64,000 nt of DNA, taken from assembly GCA_037039925.1 (NCBI GenBank), contig JAXRKP010000066.1, positions 87,501 to 151,500 of the forward strand, read 5' to 3'. Of this stretch, positions 45,100 to 55,744 are shown piece by piece. The DNA is from Doris montereyensis (Eukaryota > Mollusca > Gastropoda > Nudibranchia > Dorididae). Position 1 is the first letter of the stretch. The number at the start of each line of letters is the position of its first letter. A program made the position numbers and the translations under genes. Below the pieces are notes generated by a model. The model was not told the DNA's origin and did no database searches. It saw only the letters and a list, made by a program, of their open reading frames with translations.

Positions 45100-48000
45100 A
45101 ACTATTCAGTAGTTTCTAACTGTTCAATCATTTCTAACCATTCAATCACTTTCTAACTATTCAAATATTTCTAACTGTTCAATCATTCTAACTTTATTCG
45201 ATCACTTCTAAACTATCTTGTAAATGCTTTCAACTGTTGTTCAATCATTTCTAAGTATTCAATAGTTTAACTGTTCAATCATTTCTAAGTATCTCAATAA
45301 ATTTCTAACTAATTAATCATTTCAAGTTATTCAGTCATTTCTAACTGTTCAATCACTTCTAACTATTCCATAGTTTCTACCTCTTCAATCATTTCTAACT
45401 ATTCCAGTAGTTTCTAATTGTTCAATCACTTCTAACTATTCAGTAGTTTCAACTATTCAATCATTTTTAACTGTCCAGTAGTTTTCAAATGTTCAATCAC
45501 TTCTTACTATTCAATGGCTTCTAACTGTTCAATCATTGCTAACTATTCCCATCATTTTCTAACTGTTAAATCATTTCTTATTATTCAATAGCTTGTAACT
45601 ATTCATTAACTTGCTTAACTGGTCAATAGTTTCTATAACTATTCATCTGTTTCTAACTGTGCAATAGTTTCTAATTGTTCAGTGTTTTTAGCCATTCAAT
45701 AGTTTCTAACATTTAATTATTTCTTCTGTCAATGATTTCTTCTGTTCAATCATACAACTGTAGTTCTTATCATTTCTTATTATTCAATAGTTTCTAACCG
45801 TTCAATCATTTCTAACTATTTAATAGTTTCTAACTGTTCAATCATTTTCAGCTGTTCAATAATTTTAACTGTTCAAATCATTTCTATCCATACAATGATT
45901 TCTACTGTTTTAATCACTTCTAGCTGTTCAATCCTTTCTAACTGTTCAATCATTTCTACCTATTCAATAATTTATATCTGTTTAATCATTTCTAGCTATT
46001 TAATAGTTTTTAACTGTTCATTTATTTCTAGCTATTCAATAGTTTCTAATTATTCAATCATTTCTACCTATATAATGATTTCTACTATTCAATCACTTTT
46101 TAAGTTTTCAACCCTTTCTAACTGTTCTATGATTTCACATATTCAGCAGTTTATAACTCTTCAATCATATCTAAGCTATTCAATAGTTTATAACTGTTCA
46201 AATATTTCAAACTATTTGTGGCTTCTAACTATTCAATCATTTCCAGCTGTCCAATAGTTTTTTGACTGTTCAATCATTTCTATCCGTACAATTTCTACTG
46301 TTCAATCACTTCTAGCTGTTCAATTCTTTCCAACTGTTCTATCATTTTTAACTATTCAATAGTTTCTAACTGTTTAATCATTTTAGCTATTCAATAGTTT
46401 CTATCTTTTCAATCAGTTCTAAATATTCAATTGTTTATAACTGTTCCAATCATTACTAGCTATTCGATAGTTTTAACTTCAATCATTTCTAACTATTCAA
46501 TAGCTTCTAGCTGTTCAATCATTTCTAGCTATTCGATAGTTTGTAACTGTTCAATCAGTTCTAACTATTCAGTTCTAGCTATTCAATACAGCAGACATCG
46601 GATAAATGCACGCCCTTTGATTTTTCAGAAAAACGTGCTTTAATGCATACCGTGTGTTTATGAGATCACTTTTATTATTATGTAGTGAATATTTGGTCAG
46701 CATATGTAGGCGTGTGTTTACGCAGAGTTTGCTTTTATCTGGCGACTACTGTTGTTTCTAACTGTTCAATCATTTCTAAGTATTCAATAGCTTTTAACTG
46801 TTTAATCATTTCTTGATACTCAATAGTTTCTAACTGTTCAATCATTTCTAACTATTCAATCATTTTTAACTGTTCAATCATTTTCTAACTATTCAATCAT
46901 TTCTAGCTATTCAATCATTTCTAACTGTTCAATCATTACTAGCTATTTAATAGGTTTTTACTTCAATCATTTTTAACTATTCATTAGTTTCTAACTGTTC
47001 AATCATTTCTGGCTATTTAATAGTTTCTAACTGTTCAATCATTTCTGGCTATTTAATAGTTTCTAACTGTTCAATCATTACTAGCTATTTAATAGGTTTT
47101 TACTTCAGTCATTTTTAACTATTCGTTAGTTTCTAACTGTTCAATCATTTCTGGCTATTTAATAGTTTTTGAACTGTTCAATCATTTCTGGCTATTTAAT
47201 AGTTTCTAACTGTTCAATCATTTCTGGCTATTTAATAGTTTCTAACTGTTCAATCATTTCTGGCTATTTTATAGTTTCTAACTGTTCAATCATTTCTGGC
47301 TATTTTATAGTTTTTAACTGTTCAATCATTACTAGCTATTTAATAGAGCTATTTAATAGGTTTTTACTTCAGTCATTTTTAACTATTCATTAGTTTATAA
47401 CTGTTCAATCATTCTGGCTATTTAATAGTTTCCAACTGTTCAATCGTTTCTAACTATTCAATAGTTTCTAACTGTTCAATCGTTTCTAACTATTCAATAG
47501 TTTCTAACTGTTCAATAGTTTCTATCTGTTCAATCATTTCTTGGTATTCAATAGTTTTCAACAGTTCAATAATTTCTACCTGTACAATGATTTCTAAGTT
47601 TTCAATCATGTGTAACTGTTTAACCATGTATAATTATAACTACAATAATTTATAGCTGTTTGATCATATAATATATAACTACAATCAAGTACAGCTGTTA
47701 GATCAGGTTTAACTGTTCAATCCCTTTTAGCTGTTTAAACATTTCTAACAGTTCAATCAGCGTATTACTGTTAAGTTGTGTATAAATTTAAAGCATGTGT
47801 AAATGGTCAATCATATATAACTGTTCAATCATGTATACAACTGTTTGGCCATGTGTAATTGTTCAGTCATGCATAATAGTTCAATTATGTATGCAGTTCA
47901 ATCATGTACTAACTGTTCAATCATTTCTAACTGTTCAATCATGTATACAGGTTAAATGATTTACAACTGTTTTATCATATAATATATAACTGTTTTATCA

Positions 48001-48250
48001 TGTAATATATAACTTTTCAATCATGTATTACTGTTCAGTCACGTATAACTGTTCAAGCATGAATAAATGTTCAATCATGTATCATTATTCAATCATGTAT
48101 AAGAGTTAAATCATGTATAAAACTGTTTGATCATGTATGAATTCAATCATGTATAAATGTTCAATCATTTATAACTGCTTAATCACATAATACAGAACTG
48201 TTCAATCATTTATAACTGTTCAGTCATGTATAAATATTCAATCATTGATA
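45100..48250 (+). repeat. AT-rich array of an about 17-18-bp unit, about 3 kb
   Basis: Basic unit TTCTAACTGTTCAATCAT with AACTATTCAATAGT as partner, often alternating to give 34-36-bp dimers; around 47000-47330 a longer unit with CATTTCTGGCTATTTAATAG. The later part shifts to ATCATGTATAACTGTTCA. Interrupted at 46587-46753 by unrelated sequence. Fills most of intron 5 of the CMTR2-like gene. Confidence 0.95.
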
Positions 48251-48343
48251 GAGGCTTTTTTTTGTTATTTTTTATTAAATGTATTCAGCAGTCTATTTTA
48301 TTATGGGATTATTTTTTCTCTTGTTTTGTATTTTTACCTGTAG

Positions 48344-48464
48344 GTCAATCCGTTTAAACCAGCCACCAGCAAGAGCGGCAACTCTGAGACATATGTGGTT
48401 TGTCTGCATTATCGGAAGAACATTTCTCATGACACTTTGTTAAGGATGCTTTCAGCTGTTCGCG
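48344..48464 (+). CDS. CMTR2: CMTR2-like exon 6 (catalytic Glu)
   Basis: Acceptor CCTGTAG, donor CGCG|GTGAAT. Reads [20 protein letters not shown] and [20 protein letters not shown], the family's FKP.TS..NSE.YVVC strand with the catalytic Glu of NSE. The upstream junction is off by one base (exon 5 leaves in phase 1); the downstream junction (G + AG = Glu) is correct. The preceding intron holds GA-rich and AT-rich arrays. Confidence 0.8.
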
Positions 48465-48624
48465 GTGAATATTTTCCTCTTTCTTCAGATTGTTTTTCTT
48501 TCTTTTCTCTCTTTTTCTTTGGGATTGTTTGAGTGTTACTGGTAGGTCCCACTTCTTTCCTTTGACACTTGCATTTTTCTCTTTCCATTCCATCATGCTG
48601 TTTCCTCTTAATTCACCCTGAGAT

Positions 48625-48840
48625 CACCGCAGAGGTATTGCAGCTGAACGTTGTCGTGAGCTTGCAATCACAGTGACACTGGTTCAAGCCCCACTGCTGG
48701 CACAGGTGGAGGTTTTTCACAACGTTGTACTCTTAGGAAAGGTACTTCACTCTACTTTCCTCACACTTGACTCAGGTGTGAATGAGTATCCAGTTATAGG
48801 TAGAGAAAGATCTTGTCAGAGTGTTAGTATGGAGAGCTTA
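48625..48840 (+). mobile_element. tRNA-derived SINE, family 4
   Basis: GGTTCAAGCCCCACTGCTGG, CACAACGTTGTACTCTTAGG, TTCACTCTACTTTCCTCACA and AGAGAAAGATCTTGTCAGAG in order. In intron 6 of the CMTR2-like gene. Confidence 0.75.
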
Positions 48841-49447
48841 ACGTGGTAAATTCCAATTAAACAAACAATTAAATCTTTTTTGTTTTTTTGTTGGTATATC
48901 CAGAGTATTGGCATTGTGTAAGTCTCACGGGGGCGTTACAATTATGGCTTATCTCGACTCTAAATTCTTGCCCCTGTCAGTGTTACTGTGAATGTCATAA
49001 AGTCATAGTTTGCCATATAGGTAATATTTTTGATTACATTGATGGTTTTTCTATTATGTTTGTGTTTTTTATTGTGTTGGTGTTTTGGATTATGTCTTTT
49101 TTTTCTATTTTGTTTGTGTTTTTTATTAAGTTGATGGGTTTTTAAAAATTATATTTTTTTATTATATTGATTCAAAAAAATTATACGGATGTTTTTCATC
49201 ATGTTGGTGTGTTTGGTTATGTTGACTTATTTTTATTATATTTAAATTCTTGATTTATGTTGATGTTTTTCATTATGTAGTTGTTTTCGATTATGTTGAA
49301 TAATTATTTTTTGCTTTAAATTTGGCTGTATTTTTTATATAATTACGTTTTGATCATTTAATATGATTTTTCTGAGCACGGACAGAATGAAACCAATGAA
49401 CAAAGTGGACTGAATGAAATAATGTTTCCTCCCCGTCTTCTCCACAG

Positions 49448-49596
49448 AGAAGGATATCACATGCTTTATAGAGCTCTCGTATTCAGAGGAGTTCATGAAG
49501 GAACACCAGGCCTGCTGCAAGAAATTTGCATACTGGCAGGGCGGCGGACCATTAAACGTAACATGAAATTGTTTGAGTGTGAAAACAGGAATGAAT
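49448..49596 (+). pseudogene. CMTR2: CMTR2-like exon 7, frame break after YWQ
   Basis: Acceptor TTCTCCACAG, donor GAAT|GTAAGA. Reads KDITCFIELSYSEEFMKEHQ then ACCKKFAYWQ, aligning with the helix after the catalytic fold of CMTR2. The continuation TIKRNMKLFECENRNE is in another frame: one base is missing, or two are extra, in the stretch 49537-49547 (GGGCGGCGG). Leaves in phase 1. No later CMTR2 exon was recognised. Confidence 0.65.
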
Positions 49597-49786
49597 GTAA
49601 GAAGTGAAAAATATACAGTATGCAGCGCTGGATGAGTTAAATATAGAAATAAAGTCGAAACAAGATTGAGGATTTGAGGCTAGTAAAAGAGAAAAACAGA
49701 CCAGGTAACAATTTGTTTAATAAAATTTACCATAGAATATTTGTGCCCATTACATTATTCATAAATAAGGCTTTCCAACCAGAGGC

Positions 49787-50100
49787 ATCGTAGCGGAACC
49801 ATAGTGTTGTGACCTTGTAATCACAACAGTACTGGTTTAAGCCTCCACGGCTGGCACATTTGGGTTTTTTCCCCAACGTTGTACTCTTAGGAAAGATGCT
49901 TCCTCTACTTTCCTCATGACTCAGGCGTAAATGAGTACACAGCTACAGGTAGAGAAAGATCTTGTTTGAGTGTTAGTATGAGAAGTCTAACAGGCATACG
50001 TAAGGTATGTTCCCCCTAGGAGTTGAGAAGGACCATGAATGAAATGACCTGCTGGGGGATAAATGGTGTACAGTCGGTGAACCTGCACTTGTCTTGTGGG
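49787..50100 (+). mobile_element. tRNA-derived SINE, family 4 (long copy)
   Basis: GTTGTGACCTTGTAATCACA, TGGTTTAAGCCTCCACGGCT, CAACGTTGTACTCTTAGGAA, then the full 3' body with AGTTGAGAAGGACC and GTGTACAGTCGGTGAACCTG. Confidence 0.75.
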
Positions 50101-50149
50101 ATACAAACCCAAAAATCCATCTTTATCTTTATCTTTATCTTTTATCTTT

Positions 50150-51480
50150 AAGCAGCCTTCAAAGAAAGGAAACAGTACTAAAACAGCATTTTTGAGAGTT
50201 TATAATGACATTATATGCTCTCTGCAGGGAAAAGACAATGTTATATTGCTGTTATTAGATCTCAGTGCAGCCTTTGACACAATTGGCCATTTTATTCTGG
50301 TCAATCACCTACAGGATTGCTTTAGCATTACTAGATCAGCATTGAACTGGTTGAAAAGATTATCTATCATGTTGCACTACAATGCATCTCTTTCCAAACC
50401 ATTTGACATCAAATACGGAGTACTGGCAGTATGGGCTACTGTACTGTTCTTAGACCTATACTCTTTTTGTTTTATATTTCCAAAGTTGATGATGTTTTTC
50501 AATGTAGTCCTCTCCTTTGGTGCAAAATTCAATGAGACTCTTTTTTTTGTTTTTATTTTGTTAAAAATATTCCAAAGTTGATGATGTTTCAATGTAGTCT
50601 CTCCTTTGGTGCAAAACTTGGCATTTATTTTGATGAATTTCTGACCGTGAAAAAACTATATCACAAAGCAATGTCCAGACAACTCACTTCCATCCATCTG
50701 ACAAACGTAAGAAACCTTATAGATGCGGAGACAGGAAAAAATCTCTGGTCCTTGCCTTTGTGACAAGCCATGTCGACTACTGCAACACCTTATGTTACTC
50801 CCTCAATCATCAATTGGCAAAGTCCAGAGCATGCAAAAGCTAATCAGCCCGACTGATTACAAGAATTTTGGTCAGGAAGAGCATAAGACCTGTATTAATG
50901 TCTTTCCATTGTTTGCCCATTGACACGAGGATTGAATTCAAGATTGCTTGTTGAGCTTTTAAAGTTCCTTCATAACATGGCCCCGGAGTATTGAATATCT
51001 ATAATTTCGAGCTATGTTCCTACACGACCCCTTCATTCAACCTCTCAATTGCAGCTTGTGAAGAAATCCTACAGAACATCATTCTTGTTCCAGACTTATA
51101 TGCACACCATGCCAACAGTTTGGAACTCCTGTCTATCAGCACCAGATATTGCTTGACTCTTCTTCTCCGGAGCAATGCTCACAGCATTGCACGAGAGGGT
51201 TATTTTTACTGTATAAACAATTACAGCGTTCGACCGATAGCCCTATGTTTCATTTCGTTCTGAAGGCCACTCATACTGTTTTAGCTGCTTCTCTGGTACT
51301 AATATCGAAAGTAGAATACCTGAGTTTGCTGATTTCATCCTGCAGAAAGCTGTTTTGTCAAAAGCGCATAAATTCTTATCGCATGTTATGCAAGTTTTTG
51401 TTTTGTTTACATTAGATTCAGATGGCCCTGGAGTATTTAATGTCTATAAATTCGACATCTGGTTCACAATCACTCCCTAA
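50150..51480 (+). mobile_element. Decayed CR1-like LINE reverse transcriptase
   Basis: RT text on the plus strand: LLLLDLSAAFDTIGHFILVN (catalytic block A), SALNWLK, NASLSKPFDIKYGV, then the thumb region (VRNLIDAETGK, HVDYCNTLCYSLNHQLAKVQ and FKVLHNMAPEYL in other frames) to about 51200. A second partial MAPEYL segment follows at about 51418-51480. No intact frame. Confidence 0.75.
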
Positions 51481-51489
51481 AAAGACTAA

Positions 51490-52400
51490 CAGTACTTCAA
51501 GCAGCTTGTTCAGGTGAAAGCAAAAGTAGTTTTAATAATTCTAGTGAGGAAGATGAAATGGATGGTGCCAGGGACCATGATCTAGACTTTACTGTATCAA
51601 TATATATAGAGAGAGTTTCAGTAATGAGGAAGGTGAGAGGGCGTCTCTCCCCTACCAGGTGTTAGTTGAGGTCATAGGCCTAGAGTGCAAGCTAGCTCTC
51701 ACTCTGATAGATTTATATCTAGCCCTAGTAATTTAGAACGGACAGAAATAAATAGGCCAATTGAAATCAATGAAGAAACATCCAGCATTCTCAGATTTTT
51801 ACCAAAAAAAGATGGGAAGCGACCAGAGGGGTCAGAGATACTCTCATAGATGAAACATGGATTGATTGGCTCAACAAAAGAATTCATCATATTCTTTATT
51901 TTCAAGATATTTCACTTCTGTAAGTTTCTGTTGATTTGGATTTACATCACCTTCAAAGATATAGACCCCAGAATCTGACTGATCAAGTGAGTTACTTCTC
52001 ACATTTGAACAAACATCAAAATTCATGTTTTATTTTCCTTGCTTTTTTTTTTCTGCCCCTCCATAGAATCTTCCTTAGCATGTCACATGTCTCAGTTTTG
52101 TCCCATAGACATAAAACAGTCATAGAAAGATTTGTACTCGATTAGGAACAATTTAATGTATAACAGTTGTATGTTTGTTAACTTTTGAGGCATATCGGGG
52201 CAATTTCTTTTGGCTGGTGCGAATATTTTCACTCGCAAAAAAATTCCAGCAGACCTGTCAAAAAATTCTGTAGATTAAGAATTAAAATTTCAAATGCTCC
52301 AAATAAAAATAGAAATTCGCAACTTTTAAGCTAGTATATAACTCAACCCCACTTTCTAGTTTTTGTGAAGGCAATGTCGAAACGTCAACAGTAGTAGTAA
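51490..52400. other. Unassigned region downstream of the CR1-like LINE
   Basis: Short open stretches at 51530-51900 with an acidic Ser/Asn/Glu-rich flavour, all broken. No splice-bounded exon was found. It may be an old transposon remnant, but I cannot name it. Confidence 0.4.
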
Positions 52401-52463
52401 TTGAGTTCAATAGTGATGCATTATGTGCTGTGTGTTGAAATGTTCACAAGTGCCTCTGTCATT

Positions 52464-52464
<1 letters not shown>

Positions 52465-52561
<97 letters not shown>

Positions 52562-52565
52562 TGTT

Positions 52566-52601
<36 letters not shown>

Positions 52602-52642
52602 GTTAGTATTATTATTATTATTATTATCCATTATTATTATCA

Positions 52643-52715
<73 letters not shown>

Positions 52716-52793
52716 TGTTAGTATTATTATTATTATTATTATTATTGTTAGTATTATTATTATTATTATTATTATTATCCATTATTATTATCA

Positions 52794-52839
<46 letters not shown>

Positions 52840-52978
52840 TATTAGTATTATCATTATTACTATTAGTATTAGTATTATTATTATTATTATTGTTTTTGTT
52901 ATTATTATTATTATTATTATTATTGTTATTATTATTATCATTATTATCATTATTAGTATTAGTATTATTCTTATTATC

Positions 52979-53026
<48 letters not shown>

Positions 53027-53027
53027 T
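52465..53027 (+). repeat. (ATT)n microsatellite, about 560 bp
   Basis: TTA/ATT trinucleotides with scattered CATT, GTT and CCATT changes; several blocks of about 105 bp recur (e.g. ATCCATTATTATTATCATCA at 52627 and 52777), so it has grown by segment duplication as well as slippage. Confidence 0.95.
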
Positions 53028-53214
53028 TCATCATTATAAATTCATCATTGTGTATCATTGAAGTCCCAAGTTTTGTCAGAACTAAGTTATACTTGAAACA
53101 GTTGAAAATTGCAGACAAAATTAAAGGTTTTGTCGGCGTATTAGTTTGTATTCTACACAAAGTGCAGGCTTGCCAACTTTTCATCATTTATTCTCAACAG
53201 GCCATTTAATTGAA

Positions 53215-53395
53215 AGTCCTTCTCAACTCTTAGGGAGCATAATGTATTACAGTTGCTTATATGCACTCACTCTAAGACGCCCAACAAAATCCTTCTAAGC
53301 CTTTTGCTGTCGCTCCTCATTTTCACCTAGGTCAAGTAAAGATAGAAGAGTGAAGTACCTTTCCTGAGGGTACCATGTTGTGAATATAACACTAA
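53215..53395 (-). mobile_element. tRNA-derived SINE, family 4 (3' part)
   Basis: The reverse complement has CATGGTACCCTCAGGAAAGG, TACTTCACTCTTCTATCTTT and GAGTTGAGAAGGACTTTCAA. Head missing. Confidence 0.65.
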
Positions 53396-53429
53396 CATTT
53401 TTGTTATTTCTTTTGTACCTACATTGCAT

Positions 53430-55424
53430 TGAATAATGTCACCTTTCTTGGATTTCTCTTTGTAGTTATATTAGAGATTGCATTGAAAGTCACTTTTGTT
53501 GTCAGGTTTCTCTTTGTAGTTATATTAGAGATTGCATTGAAAGTCACTTTTTGTTAGGTTTCTCTTTGTAAGTTATATTAGAGATTGCATTGAAAGTCAC
53601 TGTTGTTAGGTTTCTCTTTGTAGTTATATTAGAGATTGCATTGAAAGTCACTGTTGTTAGGTTTCTCTTTGTAGTTATATTAGAGATTGCATTGAAAGTC
53701 ACTGTTGTTAGGTTTCTCTTTGTAGTTATATTAGAGATTGCATTGAAAGTCACTTTTGTTAGGTTTCTCTTTGTAGTTATATTAGAGATTGCATTGAAAG
53801 TCACTTTTGTTAGGTTTCTCTTTGTAGTTATATTAGAGATTGCATTGAAAGTCACTGTTGTTAGGTTTCTCTTTGTAGTTATATTAGAGATTGCATTGAA
53901 AGTCACTTTGTTAGGTTTCTCTTTGTACTTGTGTTGGAGATCCACAGAAAGTCAACTTTGTTAGGTTTCTCTTTGTACCTGTGTTGGAGATCCCACAGAA
54001 AGTCAACTTTTGTTAGGTTTCTCTTTGTACCTGTGTTGGAGATCCCACAGAAAGTCAACTTTGTTAGGTTTCTCTTTGTACCTGTGTTGGAGATCCCACA
54101 GAAAGTCAACTTTTGTTAGGTTTCTCTTTGTACCTGTGTTGGAGATCCCACAGAAAGTCAACTTTTGTTAGGTTTCTCTTTGTACCTGTGTTGGAGATCC
54201 CACAGAAAGTCAACTTTTGTTAGGTTTCTCTTTGTACCTGTGTTGGAGATCCCACAGAAAGTCAACTTTGTTAGGTTTCTCTTTGTACCTGTGTTGGAGA
54301 TCCCACAGAAAGTCAACTTTTGTTAGGTTTCTCTTTGTACCTGTGTTGGAGATCCCACAGAAAGTCAACTTTGTTAGGTTTCTCTTTGTACCTGTGTTGG
54401 AGATCCCACAGAAAGTCAACTTTTGTTAGGTTTTCTCTTTGTACCTGTGTTGGAGATCCCACAGAAAGTCAACTTTTGTTAGGTTTCTCTTTGTACTTGT
54501 GTTGAAGGAGATCTCCATAAACTTATGTTGGGTTTTTCTTTGTGCCTCTTTTGGGGATCCCATGGAAAGTCATTTTTCTTGGATTTCTCTTTGTGCCTGT
54601 GTTGGAGGAGACCCCCTATGGAAAGTCACTTTTGTTGGGTTTCTCTTTGTGCCTGTGTTGGAGATCCCATGGAAAGTTGTTTATGTTGGGTTTCTCTTTG
54701 TGCCTGTGTTGGAGATCCCATGGAAAGTCACTTTTGTTAGGTTTCTATTTGTGCCTGTGTTGGAGATCCCATGGAAAGTTGTTTATGTTGGGTTTCTCTT
54801 TGTGCCTGTGTTGGAGATCCCATGGAAAGTTGTTTATGTTGGGTTTCTCTTTGTGCTTGTGTTGGAGATCCCATGGAAAGTTGTTTATGTTGGGTTTCTC
54901 TTTGTGCCTGTGTTGAAGATCCCATGGAAAGTTGTTTATGTTGGGTTTCTCTTTGTGCCTGTGTTGGAGATCCCATGGAAAGTTGTTTATGTTGGGTTTC
55001 TCTTTGTGCCTGTGTTGGAGATCCCATGGAAAGTTGTTTATGATGGGTTTCTCTTTGTGCCTGTGTTGGAGATCCCATGGAAAGTTGTTTATGATGGGTT
55101 TCTCTTTGTGCCTGTGTTGGAGATCCCATGGAAAGTTGTTTATGTTGGGTTTCTCTTTGTGCCTGTGTTGGAGATCCCATGGAAAGTTGTTTATGTTGGG
55201 TTTCTCTTTGTGCCTGTGTTGAGATCCCATGGAAGTTGTTTATGATGGGTTTCTCTTTGTGCCTGTGTTGGAGATCCCATGGAAAGTTGTTTATGTTGGG
55301 TTTCTCTTTGTGCCTGTGTTGGAGATCCCATGGAAAGTTGTTTATGTTGGGTTTCTCTTTGTGCCTGTGTTGGAGATCCTATGGAAAGTCACTTATTTTG
55401 GGGGTTTTTTTGTACCTGTGTTGG
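53430..55424 (+). repeat. 51-bp minisatellite, blocks 1-3
   Basis: Common core GGTTTCTCTTTGT. Block 1 (53430-53925): AGTTATATTAGAGATTGCAT TGAAAGTCAC. Block 2 (53925-54510): ACCTGTGTTGGAGATCCCAC AGAAAGTCAAC. Block 3 (54530-55400): GCCTGTGTTGGAGATCCCAT GGAAAGTTGTTTATGTTG. Units of 51 bp are 17 codons, so frames stay open. Confidence 0.95.
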
Positions 55425-55735
55425 GGGACTCGGCAGTTCAGAAGCAGTGTCTCTGCCTCTCAACGAAAAGGTAGCGTGGGTTCAAATAAATCGAGAAAAC
55501 TTTTCACCGGTTGAAAAATGTTCTCCGTTTTTGTTTAGCAAAATCTACTCCCTGGTCCAGGTAGGTGGGTTGACATTAAGTCTCATTGGAGACAGATGAT
55601 AAAAAAGGAGGCCTGTGTATAGATAACAACACTCTGTCCACGTTAAAGACCCTTTGCTGTTTGCAGGGCAGTCTGGATAAAGTTAAAAATCTAACCAGAT
55701 CACCCTAGTTGTGAGTAAATCATATCAAACAAGAA
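55425..55735 (+). mobile_element. tRNA-derived SINE, family 3, inside the 51-bp array
   Basis: GGGGGACTCGGCAGTTCAGA head, TCTCAACGAAAAGGTAGCGT, GGGTTCAAATAAATC, CTGGTCCAGGTAGGTGGGTT, CGTTAAAGACCCTTTGCTGT, GGGCAGTCTGGATAAAG, AT-rich end. It separates two blocks of the minisatellite at 53.4-58.3 kb. Confidence 0.75.
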
Positions 55736-55744
55736 AATAAATAA

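Larger units (their letters stand above)
26851..49596 (+). pseudogene. CMTR2: CMTR2-like cap 2'-O-methyltransferase gene, disrupted
   Basis: Seven exons on the plus strand spell the Adrift-type FtsJ methyltransferase region of CMTR2, which methylates the 2'-O of the second transcribed nucleotide of capped mRNA using S-adenosylmethionine. Recognised in order: LSDK..QQWHAHT and NPAGKI; LCTQAWVKFFEI with the first catalytic Lys; HLCEAPGAFIASLNHYL (SAM motif I); TLNPYYEAN and [13 protein letters not shown] with the catalytic Asp; [25 protein letters not shown] with the catalytic Glu; and the FMKEHQACC helix. Splice sites are conventional. Damage: TGA at 39562 in place of a conserved Trp, frame breaks in exons 4 and 7 and at the exon 5/6 junction, and Glu for the third catalytic Lys (42791-42793). 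The human protein runs well past this point; no later exon was seen. I favour a decaying copy, but assembly indels could account for the frame breaks. Confidence 0.75.

Noticed and set aside
48354..48596. Minus-strand Lys-rich frame
   Set aside because: It is the antisense shadow of CMTR2-like exon 6 and the following T-rich intron.
52401..53209. Poly-Ile, poly-Leu and poly-Asn frames
   Set aside because: Translation of the ATT microsatellite.
54439..55245. 268-codon frame with repeated GFLFVPVLEIPWKV words
   Set aside because: Product of the 51-bp minisatellite (17 codons per unit); open on both strands.
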